DNA from: CAZZCP01 sp964653235 | GTDB taxonomy: Bacteria > Bdellovibrionota > Bdellovibrionia > Bdellovibrionales > UBA840 | Direction of reading: 5' to 3' | Length of the DNA stretch: 17,907 nt | Assembly (NCBI GenBank): GCA_964653235.1 | Contig: CAZZCP010000056.1 | Coordinates: forward strand, 1 to 17,907 | Shown here: piece by piece, positions 7,664-14,569 of the stretch | How the letters are laid out: the number at the start of each line of letters is the position of its first letter | How positions within the stretch are numbered: position 1 is the stretch's first letter | Made by a program: the position numbers and the translations under genes | Notes under the pieces: model-generated | What the model was told of the DNA's origin: nothing | Databases searched by the model: none | Seen by the model: only the letters and a program-made list of their open reading frames with translations

Positions 7664-8343
7664 ATAGAAAGAATACGTAAGATTGTAAGCACTGTTTCTT
7701 CGGCACGAAAGTGCACATCTAGGTTTAAGACCTTGGCTTTATAGATTTCTCTATAGTGATTTTCTTTGTAGATTCGTGGTCTAGGATCCATCTGAAAATT
7801 GGCAATCAAGAAGTCTTTCAATTCATATTTGGAGTAGTTCAGAGAAATGGGGGGTAAACACTCAAGGTCATTTAAAGCGTCTTTCGCAAAAACTACATCA
7901 AAATCGATGCGAGGTCGGGTGGGTAATTCACTTTGAGCCTCTGGCACGTGATCATATTCTGGGATATAGGGTTTGATATCTAGAATGGGTGTTCTGCTCA
8001 AGAGATCAAGCCCTGAGACATAAAGCTTGCCTTGGTCGATTCGATCTAACTTCACACAGCTCATAGCAATGGGATTGGGCCGATGAGGTGATCTTGTGGC
8101 AAAGCAGCCCCATTTTTCTTCTAGGCGGGGAGGCGAAACTTTCATGGAGTTTCTTTTGTTTTTGTTATCAGAGAAAAGCCACAAAAGCCAAATATGAGAG
8201 TAGTTCTCTAAACCTTGCAGTCCGTGTACATAATGATCTTCAAGAAAAGAGATCACGCCACGAGCATAAGGATTCATTCCGCCTTGCCGAGGAATCGCAA
8301 ACTTCTCGGGATAAGAAGTTTCAATCTTGGCGATCGGCTTCAT
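7660..8343 (-). CDS. trmO: tRNA N6-threonylcarbamoyladenosine37 methyltransferase TrmO
   Basis: TrmO (formerly YaeB, UPF0066) uses SAM to methylate t6A37 to m6t6A in tRNA-Thr. The family signatures are clear: KFAIPRQ (14-20), GCFATRSPHRPNPIAMS (79-95) and TPILDIKPYIPEYD (118-131). The 227 residues agree with the E. coli type, which has an extra C-terminal domain. The start overlaps the end of the upstream trmJ-like gene by 23 bp, so the two form an operon dedicated to tRNA modification. It is convergent with the gene ending at 7601. Confidence 0.93.
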   Translation of the reverse strand: MKPIAKIETSYPEKFAIPRQGGMNPYARGVISFLEDHYVHGLQGLENYSHIWLLWLFSDNKNKRNSMKVSPPRLEEKWGCFATRSPHRPNPIAMSCVKLDRIDQGKLYVSGLDLLSRTPILDIKPYIPEYDHVPEAQSELPTRPRIDFDVVFAKDALNDLECLPPISLNYSKYELKDFLIANFQMDPRPRIYKENHYREIYKAKVLNLDVHFRAEETVLTILRILSI

Positions 8344-9076
8344 GGTTTTTCGTAAGCAGGCGGTTGGTGTTTTGCAGTACTTTCTCTAGACTTTCGAGTT
8401 CATGGGGAGTTGGTACAGATCTTAAAATCATTCTTCTTAAAATCGCACCAATGCTTTTGGTGGGGTGAGAAAGATCATTGCCAATCAACTCAAGCCATTG
8501 AAACAAACTGCTTTCATCAAACTCCCATTCCTGAGTCTCTTGGCGCATTTTTTCTTGTTCTTCATCTGCATACTTTCGAAAAAACTCTTGCACCATATGC
8601 ATGGTTAGAAGCGAAGCATGGGCCAAATTCAAAGAGGGGTAACCAGGTACTGGCAACTTAGCATTAAAATGCATGCGGCTAATGTCTTCTGCATTCAAAC
8701 CCACATCTTCGGGGCCCATAAATAAGAATACATCTTGCTCGAGAGTATCTGGTGGGTGCTCTCTTTTGAGAAACTCTAATAGTCTACCTAGTTCTGGGCT
8801 TTCGCGATCTTTGCCATCTCTACGGGTAAGAGCAATTCGCAGACCCTGGCCATCTTCAGCGTAAAACTCACTCCATGAAGAATACTCACGGCGATTGCGA
8901 TAAATTTCTTGGGCACCAGATGCACTCTGTTGTGCAGCAAAAGCCGAAGCATCACACTGAGCATCAATGATAATCAGGCGATTACATGCCATATTCATTG
9001 CGGCTCGAGAGCAATAACCAATATTTCTTGGGTAGATGGGGCGAACTAGAACTAGATTTAATTTTCCTTGCTTCAT
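8321..9076 (-). CDS. trmJ: SpoU/TrmH-family RNA 2'-O-methyltransferase, TrmJ-like
   Basis: This is a SPOUT-class SAM methyltransferase with the trefoil-knot signatures in order: PRNIGYCSRAAMN (16-28), FLFMGPEDVGL (117-127) and PVPGYPSLNLAHA (142-154). The N-terminal position of the domain, the 251-residue length and the helical C-terminal extension fit TrmJ, which methylates the ribose of residue 32 in tRNA. Another SpoU target cannot be excluded. I place the start at ATG 9076. The frame is open to a TTG at 9094, but the TATATT -10-like sequence just beyond it argues for the ATG. No clear Shine-Dalgarno is visible. It is first of the pair with trmO. Confidence 0.85.
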   Translation of the reverse strand: MKQGKLNLVLVRPIYPRNIGYCSRAAMNMACNRLIIIDAQCDASAFAAQQSASGAQEIYRNRREYSSWSEFYAEDGQGLRIALTRRDGKDRESPELGRLLEFLKREHPPDTLEQDVFLFMGPEDVGLNAEDISRMHFNAKLPVPGYPSLNLAHASLLTMHMVQEFFRKYADEEQEKMRQETQEWEFDESSLFQWLELIGNDLSHPTKSIGAILRRMILRSVPTPHELESLEKVLQNTNRLLTKNHEADRQD

Positions 9077-9153
9077 TAAGAATATGCATATCAAAATATA
9101 TGCTTGTTTGTGCAGCAGCTAATACTCATTTTAAAAGTTTTTCATAGAGCAGA

Positions 9154-9182
9154 TTGCCTTTTTGTTGAGAAAGGCACAAAAT
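9154..9182 (+). promoter_or_regulatory. Possible promoter with an embedded dyad, SpoIIAA-like gene
   Basis: TTGCCT (9154-9159) and CAAAAT (9177-9182) are spaced by 17 bp, each 4 of 6 to consensus. Between them a perfect 7-bp dyad TGCCTTT (9155-9161) / AAAGGCA (9170-9176) spans the spacer. The 23-bp block 9154-9176 resembles the one at 6685-6707. The predicted transcript start is about 15 nt before AGGAGG at 9195-9200. Confidence 0.35.
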
Positions 9183-9204
9183 TTCATTTTTACCAGGAGG
9201 AAGA

Positions 9205-9567
9205 ATGCTGACTCATCACATAGACAAAGACAATCATATTCTAGAGATCACTGTTGGGGGAGATATTGAAAGAGAAGAATTGCAAAAAACTTTGCAAGAG
9301 CTCGAAGGCCCACTCGACACTTGGGAAGAAATTCGCCTGTTAAAAAGAGTCGATAGTTTTCCTTCGATGGATTTACAATCTTGGATGCAAGATCTTAAGT
9401 TTGGTTTTGAGAACTTCTCCAACTACAAAAAAATCAAAAAATACGCCATCGTTACAGATAAAGAATGGATCGAAAAGATCATCGAGAAAATTGAGTTTCT
9501 TTTACCTGGCGAAGTGAAAGTCTTTGAAAATGAAGATATCGAAGAGGCGAGGTCTTGGCTCAAATAA
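9205..9567 (+). CDS. SpoIIAA-like (STAS-fold) protein
   Basis: This 120-residue soluble protein has the organisation of the SpoIIAA-like domain family, a STAS-like fold. The N-terminal strand region is LEITVGGDIEREEL. The typical C-terminal block KKYAIVTDKEWIEKIIE (about 78-94) follows, then LLPGEVKVFEN and EEARSWL. Family members are small cytoplasmic proteins, and some bind hydrophobic ligands. The role is generally unclear and no kinase or sigma-factor partner is nearby. AGGAGG four bases upstream fixes the start. A near-perfect hairpin begins immediately after the stop codon. Confidence 0.85.
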   Translation: MLTHHIDKDNHILEITVGGDIEREELQKTLQELEGPLDTWEEIRLLKRVDSFPSMDLQSWMQDLKFGFENFSNYKKIKKYAIVTDKEWIEKIIEKIEFLLPGEVKVFENEDIEEARSWLK

Positions 9568-9637
9568 GAATTAATTTTCTTTTTGGACCTTGTCCTCGCT
9601 CCGCTGCGGAGAAGGGTCCAAAAAGCAAAATCAATTC
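9568..9637. repeat. Long near-perfect hairpin with conserved 25-nt loop, copy 1
   Basis: Arms of 22 and 23 nt (9568-9589 and 9615-9637, one mismatch and one bulge) surround a 25-nt loop. The loop contains GTCCTCGCTCCGCTGCGGA, which itself can form a small CTCCGC/GCGGAG hairpin. The hairpin at 16444-16512 has arms of unrelated sequence but a loop of the same length and 21 of 25 identical bases. The T-run is in the 5' arm and the A-run in the 3' arm, so it lacks the trailing U-tract of an intrinsic terminator, although its place directly after a stop codon suggests a role in RNA ends. Confidence 0.8.
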
Positions 9638-9710
9638 TCAGGGATGTTTAAGATCCAGAATCTCGGGTATTCATTCGGCCCATCGAACCCCAAGACTCCA
9701 TACCTCTCTT

Positions 9711-9739
9711 TTGGCATAGGCATTTCTATTGCTAGTACT
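9711..9739 (+). promoter_or_regulatory. Possible promoter of small-ORF element copy 1
   Basis: TTGGCA (9711-9716, 5 of 6) is 17 bp from AGTACT (9734-9739, 3 of 6). The region aligns without gaps to the sequence before copy 2 (shared AGGCAT, TTGCT and TACTTA blocks), where the -10 is the better TATACT. RNA would begin near the left end of the inverted repeat at 9738-9758. Confidence 0.4.
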
Positions 9740-9782
9740 TAGATTGCTGTAACCGAAAGGAGGTGACCGAAAGAAGGTAACC

Positions 9783-9814
9783 GAGGTTCAAGAAAGAACC
9801 TCCTGAAAAGGAGG
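9783..9814 (+). promoter_or_regulatory. Two mutually exclusive leader hairpins, one locking the Shine-Dalgarno
   Basis: Hairpin I pairs GAGGTTC (9783-9789) with GAACCTC (9796-9802). Hairpin II pairs CCTCCT (9799-9804) with the ribosome site AGGAGG (9809-9814) across a GAAA tetraloop. They share 9799-9802 and cannot form together. Hairpin I would free the ribosome site five bases before ATG 9820, and hairpin II would hide it. Hairpin I is fully conserved in copy 2. Confidence 0.6.
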
Positions 9815-9819
9815 CCGTT

Positions 9820-9942
9820 ATGAAAAACCAACACAGTTTTTCTATCGTACAGGTTGAAGTAAAACTTAAGCTGAGGCTGCATTTACTGGGCTTTGTGCTG
9901 GAGTTCCTTCTCCTGATTCTTTTGTCGTTCTTAGGGGCTTAA
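9820..9942 (+). CDS. Small hydrophobic protein, 40 residues, toxin-like (copy 1)
   Basis: The predicted protein starts MKNQHSFSIVQVEVKLKLRL and continues into one membrane helix (about residues 22-39, HLLGFVLEFLLLILLSFLG), ending in Ala. The N-terminal part alternates basic and hydrophobic residues (KLKLRLH), typical of amphipathic or membrane-inserting peptides. A strong AGGAGG lies five bases upstream but inside a hairpin. Copy 2 at 16605-16739 preserves the frame: of five changed codons, two are silent and two are V/I and L/F. Copy 1 has an extra G in a GGGG run near the end (about 9934-9937), which truncates it by four residues compared with copy 2. Size, hydrophobicity and hidden translation start resemble type I toxins. 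That function is inferred. Confidence 0.55.
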   Translation: MKNQHSFSIVQVEVKLKLRLHLLGFVLEFLLLILLSFLGA

Positions 9943-10058
9943 GGTCTGCGAGTGAGGACCAAGTGTTCTCTTCAAAAACCGCCGAATTTCGGTTGCAGCA
10001 ATTAAGGTAAATCAGCTCGTCTTTCTTCTCTCGAGTGCAATGCCTCAAACTATAGAAA

Positions 10059-11792
10059 CTAAAGTTTCATAAAGCGAGCCAAGTCTATTCCGCCCTGAAT
10101 GTGCATAGCAAGTTCCGGGTATTTCGCAGCAGCTGCATTTAAATCTGCCAATAGCTTTTCGCGAATCACAGAGCTGGCATCAATCTTATGGGCAAGCTCG
10201 AGAAGTTCGACTTTTAAAAGCCATTCATTTGGAAAATCTTGTGCTAATTTTGAGTAAATGCTTTCTAGATCCGATTCTTTTACGCCCGTTTTACTACGCA
10301 TATCGCGAACTTCTTGGTAGATGGCAAAGAGCTTTTGGTCTTGATCTGAAAAATCATGATTTGGTACTTCTACCGATACATGGTCTTCTACTTCGCCATA
10401 ATTCTTTTCATCAGCTGGGCCGCCAAATACAGAGGGAATCTCAGAACCAATGGCCATATCAAACACACCCCATTCGGGTTGAAACAGGATTTTCTCCGCT
10501 TTGCGGACCGTACAGTCGGTAAAAGCGATAATCAAATTTTTACTATCTCTTCTTAAAATGCTTTTCACAAGTCCTTTTACTTCAACTCCAGAAGCAAACT
10601 TAAGTTCACAAATTCTTCCCTCTATAATTCCGATATGGGCAAGTTTCTCAGGACTCATCCCAGATAGGCACTCCTCTTCATTCTGTAAGAGTCCCACTGG
10701 GCTACCAAAACCATGAGCGTGGTAGTCAGTGCCGTGCCCTGGTAACTGTTCATCCTGATAAGCAATTTGTGTCGGGCTTGAAAACTGCAAATAGCAAGGA
10801 TTGCCATCAGCATCGGCCAAGAAGTTGGCCAAGACTCCTGAAACCTGTAGGCCTGAATTGTACTCTACTGTATTGACACTTTTGGCGCGTTTGGCTTCGG
10901 CCAAACCATAGATTCCGCCCCTTTGATAGGCAAAGGAACTAGCCACTTCATTTAAAACCACAATGAGGTGATGAAAATCTTCTGCTACAAAAAGTTGAGG
11001 TTGCTTTTCTGTAATATCAAAGCCGTATTCTATACATCGAGAAGAGTGTGGAATCTTTTTTACCGAGGGGTCCAAACAAGATTTGGCCTCACCAATCGAA
11101 GATAACAAACCTGCCCCATAAAGTTTTGGGTTCTCTAGATCACCTACCAGACCGTATTCAGCCGTCCACCAGTAGAGCCGAGCTAATTTTGCAGCTTCAG
11201 AAACATAGGTGATGTTTTCAACTGCTTCATCCAATTCTTTTTGTGCCTGGTCAATTTGCTCTTGTGTAGCATTGCGGTCTTCTTTGAGATCAGAGAGCTT
11301 GCGAATGGCTTGGTACATCTGAAAGTCTTCGGAGCTTATAATACATTTTTTTGAAATTTTGGCGTATTGGTGCAGGTAGTGACAATACTCTTCGTGTGCC
11401 AAGAAAGGGGCGTGCCCAGCAGCTTCGTGAACAATATCGGGAGCCGGAGTATAAGGGATGTGTTGTACAGTTCGTATTTCTTTGGCGATTGGTAAAAAGC
11501 CGAGAGCTTGCAGTTGCAAAAAAGTAGATGGCGGGAGAAAGCCACTTACAGGCACAGTGAACCAGCCATAGTCTTTGAGTTTTTCACCCATGCTTTTGAT
11601 ACTGGGAATCTCATCTATCGTTACACCCGATTTTTCCATACCTTCACAGTAAAACTCGTGAGCATGATCTGTTAAGAAATGCATGAGTTGTCGAAGAATA
11701 AAGCGCCAAGTAGCATGCTCAATAGGTGTGTAACTGGCGGAGTCTTGTTTTTGAATGTATTTTTCTAAGTGCTCGGGAACTTGGGTTTTCAT
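10059..11792 (-). CDS. phhA: Aromatic amino acid hydroxylase (phenylalanine 4-monooxygenase type), long form
   Basis: This is a pterin- and iron-dependent hydroxylase, expected to convert phenylalanine to tyrosine. The iron ligands are visible: His122 and His127 in PDIVHEAAGHAPF and Glu212 in YWWTAEYGL. A charged helical insertion (about 165-195) separates them. At 577 residues it is about twice the usual bacterial enzyme. From about residue 310 it has an added domain I cannot name (with GHGTDYHAHGFGSP near 352-365 and a helical end). The reading frame stays open upstream to 12026, but that part overlaps hldD. ATG 11792, preceded by GAGG and lying 11 bp after the hldD stop, is the likely start. 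No pterin-recycling gene is nearby. Tyrosine or tryptophan as substrate cannot be excluded. Confidence 0.88.
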   Translation of the reverse strand: MKTQVPEHLEKYIQKQDSASYTPIEHATWRFILRQLMHFLTDHAHEFYCEGMEKSGVTIDEIPSIKSMGEKLKDYGWFTVPVSGFLPPSTFLQLQALGFLPIAKEIRTVQHIPYTPAPDIVHEAAGHAPFLAHEEYCHYLHQYAKISKKCIISSEDFQMYQAIRKLSDLKEDRNATQEQIDQAQKELDEAVENITYVSEAAKLARLYWWTAEYGLVGDLENPKLYGAGLLSSIGEAKSCLDPSVKKIPHSSRCIEYGFDITEKQPQLFVAEDFHHLIVVLNEVASSFAYQRGGIYGLAEAKRAKSVNTVEYNSGLQVSGVLANFLADADGNPCYLQFSSPTQIAYQDEQLPGHGTDYHAHGFGSPVGLLQNEEECLSGMSPEKLAHIGIIEGRICELKFASGVEVKGLVKSILRRDSKNLIIAFTDCTVRKAEKILFQPEWGVFDMAIGSEIPSVFGGPADEKNYGEVEDHVSVEVPNHDFSDQDQKLFAIYQEVRDMRSKTGVKESDLESIYSKLAQDFPNEWLLKVELLELAHKIDASSVIREKLLADLNAAAAKYPELAMHIQGGIDLARFMKL

Positions 11793-11803
11793 ATCATCCT
11801 CAT

Positions 11804-12772
11804 TTACAAATACATATCCTCTGTCAGAAGGTAGTTTTGTAGATAGTCCTGCACTCCTTCTTCGAGTGAAAACTTCGCTGGGCTCAATCCGTCTCTCTGC
11901 GCTTTCTCCATCTTTGCCTCGGTGAAATATTGGTACTGAGGAGCTAGGTCCCGAGGCATCTCGATCCAGTCGATCTTGAGCTCTTTGTTCATGTTCTTGA
12001 AAACTGCCTTTGCCAAATCCATCCATGTTCTCGCCTTTCCGTAACCAAGATTGTAGATTCCTTGGAACGACTTTTTCTCATTCATTTCGAGCATCCAGCG
12101 AGTAATGTCTTTCACATAGACAAAGTCTCGCATCTGCTCACCATCTGCAAATTCAGGATGTTCTGATTGAAAGAGTTTTAAATTTCCCGCATCTCGAATT
12201 TGCTCAAAGGCTTTATGTACAACACTACGCATGCTTTCTTTATGATATTCATTAGGTCCGTAAACATTAAAAAACTTTAAAGCTAGCCATTTTTCGTCTG
12301 CTGCTTCTCTTTGTAGCCAGCGATCAACCAAAACCTTAGAATATCCATAAGGATTGAGAGGGATCAATTCTGTAGAGGGCGTTTGATCGTCAAATCCCTT
12401 TTCGCCAAGGCCATATGTGGCGCCGCTGCTAGCATGAACAAAACTTAGGTTGTTGGTAAAGCACCACTCGGCAAGAGCTTGAGAATAGTAGTAATTGTTT
12501 TCAAGTAAGAAATCTCCGTTTTTCTCTGTCGTATCTGAACAGGCGCCAAGGTGGTAGACAGCATCAATATGGCTAGTGGTTTCAAAAGCACTTAAAAAAT
12601 CAAATAGGTCTTTGGCGATAACAAATTCAGCAAAGTCTCTTTTGCGTAAATTTTTCCACCTCTCATCTGTACCAAGATGATCGACGCAAATAATGTCATT
12701 GATACCTTGTTGGTTGAGCTCCCAAACAAGTGCGCTGCCTATAAATCCAGCAGCCCCTGTGACTATGATCAT
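11804..12772 (-). CDS. hldD: ADP-L-glycero-D-manno-heptose 6-epimerase
   Basis: HldD (RfaD) makes the ADP-heptose used in the inner core of lipopolysaccharide. This 322-residue short-chain dehydrogenase-type epimerase has the NAD-binding IIVTGAAGFIGS (2-13). It also has YHLGACSDTTE (73-83), SSGATYG (115-121) and the catalytic Tyr142-x3-Lys146 (PYGYSK). The subfamily motif FFNVYGPNEYHK follows, with Lys178 matching the second catalytic lysine of the E. coli enzyme, then MRDFVYVKD. TTGGAG six bases upstream supports the start. It is divergent from dppA and is followed 11 bp later by the hydroxylase gene, an unexpected partner for an LPS gene. Confidence 0.94.
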   Translation of the reverse strand: MIIVTGAAGFIGSALVWELNQQGINDIICVDHLGTDERWKNLRKRDFAEFVIAKDLFDFLSAFETTSHIDAVYHLGACSDTTEKNGDFLLENNYYYSQALAEWCFTNNLSFVHASSGATYGLGEKGFDDQTPSTELIPLNPYGYSKVLVDRWLQREAADEKWLALKFFNVYGPNEYHKESMRSVVHKAFEQIRDAGNLKLFQSEHPEFADGEQMRDFVYVKDITRWMLEMNEKKSFQGIYNLGYGKARTWMDLAKAVFKNMNKELKIDWIEMPRDLAPQYQYFTEAKMEKAQRDGLSPAKFSLEEGVQDYLQNYLLTEDMYL

Positions 12773-12899
12773 AGATACTCCAATTAGAAAGCTATTAACA
12801 ATTTAGAGTACTTAGGGATTTCGAGCAAGGTTTCCCTTTAGGGTCATTTTGCCACTAATGTTTTAGAAAAGGAGAGTTATTTTAAAGAGATAATTAGAA

Positions 12900-12944
12900 T
12901 TGAGTCAGAAAAACCTACACAAAATATTCACAGTTCTCTATAGT
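12900..12944 (+). promoter_or_regulatory. Candidate promoters of the dppABC operon
   Basis: Two overlapping sigma-70-like pairs are visible, each with 17-bp spacing: TTGAGT (12900-12905) with AATATT (12923-12928), and TACACA (12916-12921) with TATAGT (12939-12944). The second has the better -10 (5 of 6). AAGGAG at 12956-12961 precedes the dppA ATG. Confidence 0.45.
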
Positions 12945-12967
12945 CCGGCTTCCAAAAGGAGAGAGAT

Positions 12968-14569
12968 ATGATCCGATTACTTAGCATATGCCTTAGTGCG
13001 TTGTTCTTTGTTGCTTGCACCGGTAAAGGCAAGAAGTCTAGCAACAAGACACTTGTTTATTGCTCTGAAGGAAGTCCCAGTTCGTTCAACTCACAAGTCG
13101 CTGTTGATGGCACCACATACAATATAACTGCTCGTCAACTATCCAATCGCTTGGTTGAATTCAAATTAGGTACTACCGAAATTGTTCCTGCTCTTGCCGA
13201 ATCTTGGGAAGTCTCTGCGGACAAGCTCACTTATACTTTTAAGCTACGTAAAGATGTTCAATTTCATACCACCAAGTATTTTAAACCAACTCGAAACTTC
13301 AATGCAGATGATGTGATTTTTTCTTACAATCGTATGGCTCGTGAAGACCACCCTTTTCATAAAGTAAGCGGAGGAAACTACGAGTACTTTGATTCAATGA
13401 ATATGAATGGTCTGGTAAAAGAAGTTAAAAAAATTGATGACTATACAGTTCAGTTTGTTCTTAATGAGGTCAATGCTCCTTTTATTGCCAATATGGCGAT
13501 GGAATTTAACAGTATTTTATCAAAAGAATATGGCGATCAATTGCTGGCAAAAGGAACTCCCGAGCAAATTGATACTCTGCCTGTGTCGACCGGACCCTTT
13601 AAATTTATCGACTATCAAAAAGATACTTTGGTTCGTTTAGCAAAACATGAAAATTATTTTCGTGGTCCCGCTAAAATTGATAATTTGATTTTTGCAATCA
13701 CTCCCGATGCCAGTGTTCGTTTTCAAAAGCTCAAAGCGGGAGAGTGTCACTTTGTGACCGAACCCTCACCAACAGATCTTGCCGGTATGAAGTCGGATCC
13801 TCAGATTCAGTTGGTATCACAGCCTGGATTGAATGTTGGGTATTTGGCGATGAATACCAAGAAAAAACCTTTTGATAACGTAAAAGTTCGACAAGCTATG
13901 GCCTATGCTTTGAATCGCAAAGCCTATATCGATGCCATCTATCTTGGAAACGCAAGTGTGGCTCACAATCCAATTCCACCAAAAATGTGGTCTTACAACA
14001 CCAGTGTTGAAAAGTATGAGCACAATGTGGAAAAGGCCAAAAAACTTTTGGCTGAAGCTGGTTACCCCGATGGTTTTGAAACCGAGTTGTGGACATTGCC
14101 AGTATCTCGACCCTACAACCCAAGCGGCAAAAAAATGGGCGAACTAATGCAAGCTGACCTAGTCAAGGTTGGCATTAAAGCAAAATTGGTTTCTTATGAC
14201 TGGCCCACATATTTAAAGAAGTCTCAAGCTGGTGAGCATGACTTAGCTCAGTTTGGATGGTCGGCTGACAATGGTGATCCTGATAACTTTTTAGCAACTC
14301 TATTGAGTTGTGCTTCAGCTCAATCTGGCCAGAACCGGGCCTTTTGGTGCAATCAAGAATTTGATGCATTGGTGATCAAAGCACAGCAGATTACTGAAAT
14401 CGCAAAGCGCACAGAGCTCTATAAAAAAGCGCAAGAAATTTTCAAGACTCAGGTGCCTTGGGTACCGATTGCACACTCTGAGAATTTTCGTGCCTATAGA
14501 GAAAATTTGGCTGGATATACTTTAGACCCTTTTGCCGGGGATTACTTTCACAAAGTTGAATTGAAGTAA
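12968..14569 (+). CDS. dppA: Dipeptide ABC transporter substrate-binding lipoprotein, DppA-like
   Basis: This is a periplasmic peptide-binding component of the family 5 solute-binding proteins (533 residues, normal length). The signal peptide ends in a lipobox FVAC, so Cys17 is probably lipidated and the protein membrane-tethered, unlike soluble E. coli DppA. The core resembles DppA closely: SPSSFNSQVAVDGTTYN near 36-52, ADDVIFSYNRM, the block GDPDNFLATLLSC and FWCNQEFDALV. The start is set by AAGGAG six bases upstream. Its stop overlaps the dppB start by one base (TAATG). Substrates are probably dipeptides or short peptides, but heme or other ligands of the family are possible. Confidence 0.93.
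   Translation: MIRLLSICLSALFFVACTGKGKKSSNKTLVYCSEGSPSSFNSQVAVDGTTYNITARQLSNRLVEFKLGTTEIVPALAESWEVSADKLTYTFKLRKDVQFHTTKYFKPTRNFNADDVIFSYNRMAREDHPFHKVSGGNYEYFDSMNMNGLVKEVKKIDDYTVQFVLNEVNAPFIANMAMEFNSILSKEYGDQLLAKGTPEQIDTLPVSTGPFKFIDYQKDTLVRLAKHENYFRGPAKIDNLIFAITPDASVRFQKLKAGECHFVTEPSPTDLAGMKSDPQIQLVSQPGLNVGYLAMNTKKKPFDNVKVRQAMAYALNRKAYIDAIYLGNASVAHNPIPPKMWSYNTSVEKYEHNVEKAKKLLAEAGYPDGFETELWTLPVSRPYNPSGKKMGELMQADLVKVGIKAKLVSYDWPTYLKKSQAGEHDLAQFGWSADNGDPDNFLATLLSCASAQSGQNRAFWCNQEFDALVIKAQQITEIAKRTELYKKAQEIFKTQVPWVPIAHSENFRAYRENLAGYTLDPFAGDYFHKVELK

Larger units (their letters stand above)
9738..10006 (+). mobile_element. About 269-bp repeated element with complementary ends, copy 1
   Basis: The left end (9738-9758, CTTAGATTGCTGTAACCGAAA) is the inverted complement of the right end (9987-10006) with one mismatch and one extra base. 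A second copy lies in the opposite orientation at 16561-16807. The 5' part contains a 14-bp unit present twice in tandem (9749-9762 and 9763-9776) but once in copy 2. The middle encodes a 40-residue hydrophobic protein. Two readings fit: a MITE-like mobile repeat with terminal inverted repeats, or a duplicated small gene whose mRNA folds end to end. Possible 3-bp GTA direct repeats flank it, which is weak evidence. No transposase is present. Confidence 0.7.

Noticed and set aside
9863..9963. Antisense promoter for an antitoxin RNA within the small ORF
   Set aside because: Only weak matches (for example GATAGA with a poor -35) were seen on the minus strand; not enough to list as a feature.
11793..12026. 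N-terminal extension of the aromatic hydroxylase frame to 655 residues
   Set aside because: It lies inside hldD in another frame, and a start with GAGG at 11792 gives the expected catalytic N-terminus.
12837..12846. CCCTTTAGGG mini-palindrome upstream of dppA as an operator
   Set aside because: Too short and too common to support a regulatory claim.
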